Positions 55,703-64,000 of a DNA stretch of 64,000 nucleotides are shown here, piece after piece. The position numbers and the translations under genes were made by a program. A model generated the notes under the pieces. It was given only the letters and a program-made list of their open reading frames with translations, did no database searches and was not told the DNA's origin. This DNA is from Eumeta japonica (Eukaryota; Arthropoda; Insecta; Lepidoptera; Psychidae), in contig BGZK01000886.1 of assembly GCA_005406025.1 (NCBI GenBank), positions 1 to 64,000 on the forward strand. Direction: 5' to 3'. Every line of letters begins with the position of its first letter. Within the stretch, counting starts at the first letter, position 1.

Positions 55703-56951
55703 TTGGTTGGGAAAATGATTTAATTTATCGTCATATTTTATTTACATTTAATTATAATACACATATGTGATTTTATTCAACAACTTGTTGCTATTTTGTA
55801 AATATTGACATATTTACATTGCTGTAGAAACGTTGTGACTTTGAATCAAAAAACTACTACAAGTAGGTTTGATAGTCCTTTATTAATGCAAATCTAACAC
55901 TATCTAAACAATGCTAAAGAGATCGAAACAGGTGAAAATCTAAGGTTACAAATTCAGAGCTATATAGAGAATACATTAACACTTCCTAACCAAATTCTCT
56001 CAATATTTGCGGAGTGGCTAAAGATGTGTGCGGTCTGGTGTCATCATGGCGTAAAACCACACTCTTTCTGTTGATCAATTCCGATCGTTTATTCTGCCAA
56101 TAGGTGATAACACTCAAGCAAGAAGTATACTTCTTGCTTGAGTTTCATCAGCTTTTGGGAGTAGATATCCGAATTGATCGTTTTGCCCGACGGTAAAAGA
56201 TCATAATGAACAACGCCCTTCCAATCCCACCATACACATAGCATCAACTTATTGCGAGTTAATCCGGGTTTGGCTATAGTCTGTGGAGCTTGCTTGCTTT
56301 TTTCATACGTTCTTGTCGTAGGCAATCTATTTTTCATTACCAGTGACCAATATTTTCAAGAACAGATCGGTTTCATTGAATTGCAACAGAAAATCGTAAA
56401 TGAGTTCACGATTCATTAGATTTCTTTCAATGAGCTCGTACGGGACCCAAGTATCGAACATTTTTATATATGCAGCTTTTTCCAAATGGGTCAAGACTGT
56501 TTTGCATTCAATCCCCAACCCTTCAGGTATGTCGAAAGAACTAATATGCCGATTTCGCTCTATCATTTTTTTTCCAAAATGGCATCGATTTTATCCGTAA
56601 CAGATCGACCTGTTACGGCTAATGTCATGGTTCAATTTTCACATCAAAATTACCGGACTGAAAATACTTGAACCAGTTTTGTGCTACTCTTACCGGCACT
56701 GCATTAGGTCCCTTAACGTTTTTAACTTTTCTGTACTAAAACTTCAACATGTATCGAGTTTCTACGTTAGATTCACTCATTTTGATGGACAAAAAAACAA
56801 AAGAAAAATGGCAGGTCACCGTTCTTACTTTTTATAAAAAGTCATATATTTAATAGTATCGAAAATAGCCAGATACAAACAGTAGAATTATAGAGATTTT
56901 GCTGCAACTTTTTACTTATAAAATATAAAAAAACAAAAATTCCCGACCTAA
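55703..56951 (-). mobile_element. mariner-family transposon, full length with TA duplication (copy D)
   Basis: 1249 bp, minus strand, bounded by TA at 55701-55702 and 56952-56953. The TIRs TTGGTTGGGAAAATG and, on the other strand, TTAGGTCGGGAATTT define the family ends. The frame 56566-56327 has HISSFDIPEGLGIECKTVLT and DTWVPYELIERN; the frame 56337-56089 has PGLTRNKLMLCVWWDWKG. It carries two inverted micro-duplications: a 34-nt reverse-complement insertion at 56094-56127 next to its source at 56128-56161, and the 13-bp one at 56591-56622 shared with copy C. Both disrupt the transposase. Confidence 0.92.
56112..56143. repeat. Perfect 32-bp palindrome inside mariner D
   Basis: ACTCAAGCAAGAAGTA followed directly by its reverse complement; pairing continues imperfectly to 34-nt arms (56094-56161). 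Confidence 0.95.
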
Positions 56952-56953
56952 TA

Positions 56954-58185
56954 TTTTTTTAATAATTGTAATAGATTACTTAATATAAGATATATTGATC
57001 ATCCTACTAATAAAACCAAAATACGCTTTCGTATAGTTTCATCTTGAACACGAATTTAGTAATCATCCTCACATGTATAGATAAACGTGTGCCATAGTGA
57101 ATGTGTCATAAGGTCATTAAATACAATTATCATAATTATCATAATCGAATTATGACGCTTTCTAAGCCCGCATAGAAGTGCAACGAGAGGCGCATGCGTT
57201 ATCGCTGCATAAGCACCGGCATGACGGTGCATATGTATCCAACGCATAATCACCTATTATAGTATTGTTCTAACTATACTATTTGTAAAACTGATATCAC
57301 CGTCCTTCATTGTACACATAATATATGTGTACAATGAAGGACAGTGATATGATTGTTGTCAGATTTTAGATTTAGATTAACGTGTGCATTGAGAACCTTG
57401 GAATATATAGTTATCTACGCTGGCTCTCTGCGGACTTGAGAGTAGTTAACGGCCTTTATCTCAAATGCGGTGACATCGTTCACGGTCTAATGAATGTGAC
57501 TTAAAAACACATAGGTCATCAATTTGACCGTGGCCGAAACTAGTACTTGGTATTTTCCGTTTCGGAGGCTTAGCACTCGGCCACTATCGCTGTATAAATA
57601 TTTAATAAATATAGTATTATAACCATTATTGGATACACTTTACGGATGCAGACATTTTGTTCGACTGCTGCCCAACTGGACTGGACTGCTTGTCGTCGCA
57701 CTATAAAGGTAAATGTTATTTTCGCAGATTATGAGGATTTTTTCTCCTAGAGGATCAATTTCCTAACAACAGTATTTATCGACTAATTAAATTGTGGAAT
57801 TCAATGTCGTTTTACATTAAGAAATGATGTATTTTCAAGAGTATTGCTTTATCAAAAATTTTGAAAGTTATTTTAAAAAGACAAACGAAAAACCGATTTT
57901 GATCTATTTGTTTTGCGACTTTTGAGGTAGTTTTTCGTTGTATGAAATGATGAGTATTAAAATCGACATGTTAAATAAATTGGAAAGATAGTTTGAAAAA
58001 ACGTCTTTTTGGCAATTTTTGGACGGCGGAGACTTTTAAACGCATCAACCAATTTTGATCTACTTTGTGACATTTGACGTTTTTAAACATTAAAATTGTG
58101 TATCCTATTTATTCTTATCGAAGGCTTCTGGGAAGGCCAAAAATTCATAATACCACCCGGGCCCTTTAAGATCAGTCCGACCCTG
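56954..58185. other. Intergenic DNA
   Basis: At 57005 CATCCTACTAATAAAACCAA recalls a Helitron 5' end but is short. A GC-richer patch at 57165-57245 is unassigned. No gene seen. Confidence 0.4.
57294..57350. repeat. Near-perfect hairpin, 27-bp arms, 3-bp spacer
   Basis: ATATCACCGTCCTTCATTGT...ACACATA (57294-57320) and its complement (57324-57350), one mismatch. Confidence 0.95.
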
Positions 58186-58189
58186 GCCA

Positions 58190-58474
58190 TAAATATAGAT
58201 ATACATATATATATCGCTACTAAATGGCGCTGTAGCAATTTCAGTACCGTTCACACGATCGCCATGAACATTATTGGTATGTGTATACATGAAGAATATT
58301 CTCATGTTGACCATTTTCTCAACTTACATGGTACATGGCAACGATCAGCGACCGGCCTCGTTATAAAATAATTAAGAATTTCATTCCGCGTCTACGCAGG
58401 CGGAACAGTGGGCAAAAATTTAACAGGCACACCCCCTACCGGAAAGGGCAAAACAACGCCTGCCGGGCCAGAGA
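58190..58474 (+). mobile_element. Helitron remnant with two decayed 3' ends
   Basis: Includes TAAATGGCGCTGTAGCAATT, CGTCTACGCAGGCGGAACAGTGGGCAAA (read in two parts; it corresponds to the GCGGGCGAAGCCGCGGGCAAA terminator) at about 58388-58416, and then AAGGGCAAAACAACGCC and TGCCGGGCCAGAG at 58444-58473, which matches the end of the Helitron at 39185 except that CTAG is mutated. Confidence 0.55.
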
Positions 58475-59020
58475 TTTTGATATAAAATAATGTTAACTTA
58501 TATCGATCTCAAAAAGCAGCAACTGATTCCGAAGTAGCTTTACAGTTGATTATTATTTCACAAGCGTGCCCCTAAAGTTCTATCATTTTACAATTTCAAT
58601 GCTACACCACAAGTATGTACACACACACACACTCAAACGGCCCGCACACGTACGCTTGCGCACTCTCGCAAAAGTGTCCCGAAATGCAATTACACAGATG
58701 AGACGACAAAGTTAAGCATTTCCTTTGGTAACTTTAATCCACGCTCTGTGTGCCAGCTTATGAACCCAAAATCTGATGAGTCAATTATAACTAAAATTGA
58801 ATCCTCCAACTGTCGCACGACTGTAACTTTGACCGCGCGTGTGTGGAAAGTTTTAATGTGAAGCTTTGTGTCGTGAATTTAATAGGTCGCTTCGAGATAT
58901 GTAATTCTCGAGCGCTTACACTCTGAGACTTCTGAATCGGGGATATTTATGTTAAGATATTTATTTTTATCACCGGCGCATGGACAACGTTTCCTAGCTT
59001 TATCGCAATCGAAAAAAATT
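58475..59020. other. Intergenic DNA
   Basis: Short (CA) run at 58619-58632 and a GC-richer patch up to 58670. No gene recognised. Confidence 0.35.
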
Positions 59021-59022
59021 GA

Positions 59023-59072
59023 CTTACTGCAAAAGTAGAATTTTTCAATAAAAATTCTACTTTTGCAGTAAG
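59023..59072. repeat. Perfect hairpin, 23-bp arms, 4-bp spacer
   Basis: CTTACTGCAAAAGTAGAATT-TTT (59023-59045), spacer CAAT, exact reverse complement (59050-59072). Confidence 0.95.
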
Positions 59073-59364
59073 CAAATCACGAATAAAGTAATGATTCAAA
59101 AATTTATAATGATAATACGTATAAAATAATAGATGTAGATAAATAAGTACATAGCTCATTTAAAACTTTAAGATTAGATAGGTATTAAATCGATTAAATA
59201 CATAATATTCATAATTATATATATGCACTTCAATACATCTAACAAGTGAACATAAATAATTACACTCCTTTGGGTTTATTTGAATCATTTCCTAAACAAG
59301 GATAAATATAAGAATTTGCAGTTCAGCCCCATGAAAATTGGAAAACTCTTTGAGGATCATTCAT

Positions 59365-59645
59365 GCAGCGACTATTGATCGCTAGCGAAGCACATATGTG
59401 GCCGCGTGCGCTGCCGCCCCGAGGCCCGCCAGGGCTCGGTCTCCGGCTGCTAATGAAGCTCCGGATTAACTCCCGAACTCCGCTCAAATTCAACGGAGCG
59501 GATAAAAGTTATTCCATTAATTACGCGCTACCTGCGCGCCGCCGAGACGTTTTTATTAAAATTACTCCGCCAGACTGAAGGAAGTGCTCGAACTGCGAGA
59601 GCCCCTCGCCGCTCGTGCTACCAAAACAGGAGTTTTATGTACCCC
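59365..59645. promoter_or_regulatory. GC island 7, candidate enhancer
   Basis: GC-rich stretch with dense transcription-factor-like cores: GGCTGCTAATGAAGC, CCGGATTAACTCC (Otx/Bicoid-type GGATTA), TCCATTAATTACGCGC (paired TAAT) and TTTTTATTAAAATTA. A 71-codon plus frame (59363-59578) contains these sites and shows no protein motif, so I treat the block as regulatory rather than coding. Confidence 0.42.
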
Positions 59646-61200
59646 TTCTGTTAAGCTTGTTTTCCAATTTCGCTTTTTTTTTCTTTGTTCTTATGAACAT
59701 CGAAAATTCGTAGTGAATTAATAGAAATATTCAATAAAACTGACATATTTAATTTAAAAATGATGATATTGATTGACGAAAAATTTATATAATATTATTA
59801 ATTCTAATTATTGTTTAACTCTTGAGTTGTGCTACAACGCTAAAATTGTAATACGAGTAATGGAAAACCTAATTAATCGCTTAAAGTTTTAACCGTTACA
59901 TGTTCCCATCTCAGGTTCCTATCGTTTGTATGAGGAACACTGATGTTAATATTTCTTTAGAATGTCAAAACCCATAAAAACTAAAACTATTGATTTACTT
60001 TCTGTTATGTTTTGTTAGTGTATTCTATATTTTAGAACTTGAGATGACACACAATCACTTTTTACAAAAAAATTAAAAGCACTTAATTATATTTATTGAG
60101 GAACACGCAGATTAGCATATATCAAAAATGTTGACATTTTTTGCATAATTTTATGCTACATGAACTTATTTATGTGTTTGAATGTTAGTTTTATGGATAC
60201 CACAATTCTGTTTTCTTTCACATTACAAATAGGGTAAGTAGCAATTAAGGGCTAATAATTTTTTTAGTTTTACTAAAGAATATAAAAAAATCAGTTCAGA
60301 ACGTGAATCCTTTTTTATACTCCTGAAATAAATCTAAAAGTATGAAAATAACTTTTTAATAATAACTTCCCGTGAAACGTCACACCGACAGAGATGCGTC
60401 TATTGCACACGATTTGTTTCGATTTGAAGTGCATTAAAAACTACTTCCATCCTAATGGCATGCGGGTAACCCGGAGGCTTGGTCCTGGTGGGTGGCTGCT
60501 AGGAGTTTTATAAGCCATATCCCTTTCCAAAAACCGTAGACTTTAGACTCCACGCTCAAATGCACAGAAAAGAAAAATATTTCTAAACGAGTTCGAATTT
60601 GGCTTGGGTAAATATATTTTGTTGCAATAAATGAGTAGTTCGTTGTATTAACAAATAACGTGTATAATTTAACCGATCGAACCAATCGTACTATACAGTA
60701 GTGTAAATGTAATCGTACTATATATATGTAATTGTAACACATAGGTTGGTTTAGACAATCAAAATTTTGACTCGCTCAAAATCAACAATGAAAATTCATT
60801 ACATTATTCAAACTTATGGTCGGAATGACCAATTTGTTTTATCAGTGTGTGATGTTGCGCCGTAGATCCTATATCTTAGGGGGCTTCCGAGGGCTCAATG
60901 TGAATTTCTCCTTAGATTATGTATATTTGTGAAGGAAAATAATGTTACAAATATGTTTTTTTATGAATAATACTTTATATTACATTATTTTAAAATAATT
61001 ACTTATTATGTATAAAAATATACATTTAAGAATACTTTTATCTTTTCAAGAAATCTGAAAGAACATGTATTTTTCCGAATTCCAGAACAGTCGAAAACCT
61101 TCACGTAAGTGTGACGGTTTTAGTATGTAGTCTAGCATGTGCGACATCGGTAAAATAAGATTAAAATCAATTAAAAAATTGAGTCATTCTTCTTCTTCTA
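59646..61200. other. AT-rich intergenic DNA
   Basis: A minus-strand frame at 60742-60452 has no recognised motif. A GC-richer patch at 60455-60510 (GGGTAACCCGGAGGCTTGGT) is unassigned. Confidence 0.4.
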
Positions 61201-61290
61201 TTTCTATTTCAGTCCTACTTTAAATCACACAAAAAATAAGTAATTTTCTTTTACTCATACTATTATTTCGTGAATACTACCTTAGCACCA

Positions 61291-61479
61291 ATGTATCAGA
61301 TTCAAGTCCTATCCATATTCGTGTTGTTAGTAGCAGTCGTTAACAACACCCGAGAGGTACTGGACCAAGATGGAGGCTTCAAGATGCGTGTATCACAATC
61401 TGAAAATAAGAAGTTGGTAGGAGGGTATGCCTCCCACTATCGTGTATATCAGTGTATACCCTTTGCCCAATATTTGTGA
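61291..61479 (+). pseudogene. Secreted carboxylesterase-like N-terminal fragment
   Basis: ATG at 61291 begins MYQIQVLSIFVLLVAVV, a signal-peptide-like stretch (residues 1-17). After about 20 residues come KKLVGGYASHYRVYQCIPFAQ (residues 40-60). The last part fits the start of the carboxylesterase fold, where family members have G-x-[LV]-x-G...[YF]-x-[GS]-[IV]-P-[YF]-A-[QK]-P-P-V-G; here the usual G of GIP is C, and PPVG is replaced by YL, then a TGA and a separated VG. A pyrimidine-tract acceptor (TTCTATTTCAG) lies at 61202-61212. No downstream esterase exons were found. Probably a dead gene fragment; it could be an unrelated small secreted protein. Confidence 0.35.
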
Positions 61480-61889
61480 TTGGTCGGCTTAGGAGCTTCA
61501 CCTGCAACTAACAACCTTTCTAATTTATATATAGATGATGTTTAATCCGAGATATTACCACCTTATATACAAAATTCAAAGTTCATGGGTACAGTAGTTT
61601 TCGCTCGAAATAGAGACAAACAAATAAATAACGTTTCAGTCTTATGTAGGGTAGTATATGCCACCTCGCAATTGAATCGATTTTTCTACAAATTTTTAGA
61701 TTTATCTTTAATAAATTTGGTCATATTATAGAAATAGTTATACACTATTTACAATATTGATAAAATTAAAAACAATGCAGGCTTGAAAGTTATTGAGAAA
61801 AGTAAAAAAAAATATGTAAATTTAAAAATATATTCTAAAACAATAATTATTGAGTGTAAAAATTGTTTTTTGCAATTAATTTGCTATAC

Positions 61890-62960
61890 GCAGACAAAAT
61901 GACACAGTATGCACGGACTTCTTTGAAGCGTCCGACAAAGTTAGTCACTCAATCTTATAAAATAAACTGTTAACTTATCGCATCCACCGTATCTTACATA
62001 GATGGGTTTCTTCTTAACTTAATAATATGAGTCAATCAGTTTAGCACCAATATTAGTAACTTTTGGAGTTCCTCAAGGCTCACACTTGGCTCCTCTAATC
62101 TTTATTATATATACATGACGATAAATCATCATGCACGTCTCTCCTATATACTGACGAGTTTAACATCTTTGCTCCTATTCAGAACATACACGATTGTGCC
62201 CCTTTCCAAAAAGCTTTGGACGTGCTATACGAGTTGTGCTCAAGAATTAAAAAAGTTTTTGATATCAGCAAATGGTTTGTTATTTCCTTTACTCTAAAAA
62301 TCAACAAAATAATTTATGTATATAGACTTTCAGATTGTTAATTAAAACGCATATTTGTAGTTAACAATTTTTGTATTCTCCTGGATATTACCTTTATTTT
62401 TTGGTTTTATTACTTTGCAGCTACATTATGATCAAATCGTTAATAAGACTAATAAGTTGCTGAAATTATTGCCAGGCCAATAATGCAATTTAAAAAATAT
62501 TACCGCATTTTAAGCATATATTACAGCGTTACTAGAGGCACGTTCGTATGTGGTGGCTCGATATGGTCTCCCTACTACAACACTCATATTGAACTCCTTA
62601 AAAGTTTACAAAGAAAATGCGTTAAAATCTTGCCTTATAGTGACATATACAAGTACAGTCACAGGAAACACGTCGCGGGCGCCTGCTTACGCTAGATCTG
62701 TTTAAATCTAATTCGTATACACAAAAGTCTTAAATGCATGGCAAAGTGCGAGCGTCGTAATCGGCATCGACGCTCGCGTTCTGTCATTTATACAAACAAT
62801 GTGTTTGTTTTGTCATACAAGCAAATTGATGTGTTTAATTCCAGACGTGCCGCTTTCAAATGCAGTACACATAAAGGTTTTGGCAAAAAAAATAATTGTG
62901 CTTAGTACAAATATTCAAAGATTGCAGTCTAGATCAAATTGTATTGGTATTCATCTCATC
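61890..62960 (+). mobile_element. LINE reverse transcriptase remnant (Jockey/CR1-like)
   Basis: Plus strand, frame-broken. In order: CTDFFEASDKVSHSIL at about 61905 (family DFSKAFD-x-V-x-H, first catalytic D), FGVPQGSHLAPLIFIIYIHD at 62068-62125 (family VPQGS-x-L-x-P-L-L-F), LLYTDEFNIFAPI at about 62147 (catalytic YADD changed to YTDE), LDVLYELCSRI, and after further breaks WSPYYNTHIELLKSLQRKCV at 62565-62625. A weak C-terminal tail (RRAAFKCSTHK) reaches about 62885. Unlike the LINE at 13170 in sequence. The 5' end is truncated. Confidence 0.8.
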
Positions 62961-63005
62961 ATCATCATATCCAAATTGTTTTTATATTAATTATAAAAAA
63001 ATTAG

Positions 63006-63049
63006 AACCATTACAAAATTGTATATTTGTATACAATTTTGTAATGGTT
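63006..63049. repeat. Perfect hairpin, 20-bp arms, 4-bp spacer
   Basis: AACCATTACAAAATTGTATA, spacer TTTG, then the exact reverse complement. Located between the LINE remnant and repeat copy 4. Confidence 0.95.
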
Positions 63050-63116
63050 GTAATCTGTTTCGTGTGGATACTTTGTAATAAATAAAAAAATACGTTTTCA
63101 CGATACCTGTACTTTC

Positions 63117-64000
63117 GATTTCCCGCTATGAAAATTAAAAAAGAAACTTAAAATTGAAAAGTTACAGTTTTCAGGTCGATTTTCGAATTCGTGGAAATCT
63201 TGACGTTTTAAGATCCTAGGAATCGATATCTATCATGTTTGAAGTTAAGTCTGTATATCAGTCAATGTATGTGTGTATGCGTGCATGCGTGTATACGTGC
63301 GTGTGTGCATGCGTGAGTGCGAGCGTGCGTGCGTGCATGCGTGATTATGTAAGTGCATATAACCGATTGAAACGCAGCTCACGACATTCAAAAAGGGGCC
63401 ACTAGACTTAAAATTTGCAAAACGTTAAACTAATTCTCATTAATGGATATTGAGAAATCTCAAAAATAACGTTTTCAGACAAAATATTTTTAAGTAACTT
63501 TTGGACTACGCTATAGTTTGATACCAAAATCTAATAAGCTCATTTTCTTAAACAGCTGCATCGACTACCATAAATTTCATAACAATTGGTTGATCTCGTC
63601 AAGAAATATCCTCGAAGAAAAATTTTCGAAAACTATTTACTTACAATATTTTTAAAGTACTTTACCTATAAATTCTAAAGTCTATCTAGTCGTTCTTCTT
63701 TAAAAACAACTTCAGTCGTTGCTAAATACATCAAAATAGGTTGATTTATTCAAAAAATATTATACGAGATATATTTTTTAAAAAGTGTTTTTTTTAGAAT
63801 ATATCTTAAACCACTCTGTCGATAAATTCCAAAATCAAACAGTTAATTTTCTTAGAACACAGTGTTGATCATCGCAAAATGCATCAAAATCTGTTGGTTT
63901 GTTACAGAGATACTTATTGTTAAAGAAGAATTCGAAAAAAAGAGTTTTTTCAAAATACATGTGAAGTTGTTGATGGAAATTGTTTGATAGTGGCTCATCC
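63117..64000 (+). mobile_element. Unnamed TIR repeat with (TGYG)n core, copy 4 (runs off window)
   Basis: Starts GATTTCCCGCTATGA (63117-63131), then CAGGTCGATTTTCGAATTCG and TTGACGTTTTAAGATCCTAG, a GTGCGTGCATGCGTG-type microsatellite (63265-63345), and the tail modules GCATCGACTACC and ACCACTCTGTCGATAAATTC. The right end lies beyond the window. Confidence 0.8.

Overview
This is AT-rich, gene-poor insect nuclear DNA, and most of it is decayed transposons. The best guess is a moth or butterfly (Lepidoptera) or a close relative. Three things point that way: Helitron ends of the lepidopteran Lep1 type (5' TCCTCACCAACATTATAAA at 44702, 3' GCGGGCGAAGCCGC...CTAG at 41788), a fragment of the common moth repeat containing ATATCCCACTGCT near 52115, and two copies of a repeat with a GTCCATGG...GGTGACTTGC...GTTTACCCC tail. 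The order is an inference. That this is an insect is much safer. Bacterial features such as operons and ribosome binding sites do not apply.

Host genes. The one host gene I can identify is on the minus strand: the 5' part of cnk (connector enhancer of KSR), with exon 1 at 8024-7968, exon 2 at 7902-7747 and exon 3 at 5597-5422. Together they encode a SAM domain and the start of the CRIC domain, a Ras/MAPK scaffold. A GC-richer block with a YY1/PHO-like motif at 9300-9480 is a plausible promoter. The exons carry about six small frame-breaking indels while introns and protein motifs survive, so this is either a recently dead duplicate or, more likely in my view, a poorly polished long-read assembly. 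Weaker candidates are a small unknown ORF at 12707-12949 (minus) and the N-terminus of a secreted carboxylesterase-like protein at 61291-61479 (plus). I found no convincing host exons between 13 and 61 kb.

Transposons. 13.2-17.9 kb holds a nearly complete but broken two-ORF LINE (minus). 33.7-34.7 kb holds the 3' end of an RTE-like LINE (plus), and 61.9-63.0 kb a Jockey/CR1-like RT remnant (plus). Seven mariner-family copies lie at 1.2, 19.9, 23.7, 26.7, 44.9, 53.7 and 55.7 kb. Four of these are one family, and two of the four share a diagnostic inverted micro-duplication. Helitron ends occur at 31.7, 39.2, 39.3, 41.8, 44.7 and 58.4 kb. TIR or foldback MITEs lie at 5.9, 7.2, 29.7, 31.0, 31.9 and 43.3 kb. 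An unnamed repeat with an internal (TGYG)n block has four copies, all in + orientation, at 28.5, 42.3, 54.4 and 63.1 kb. A 128-bp minisatellite fills 39.66-40.56 kb.

Regulatory landscape. Seven GC/CpG-rich islands (22.15, 24.88, 25.5, 35.43, 38.28, 51.38 and 59.37 kb) stand out from the AT-rich background. They lack a convincing coding frame but carry TAAT-type and GATA-type sites. They look like conserved enhancers or CpG islands in the desert around a developmental gene outside the window.

The most unusual overall signal is an excess of short, near-perfect inverted repeats with almost no spacer (at least ten with 15-32 bp arms). Comparison among mariner copies shows that some arose by reverse-complement template switching.
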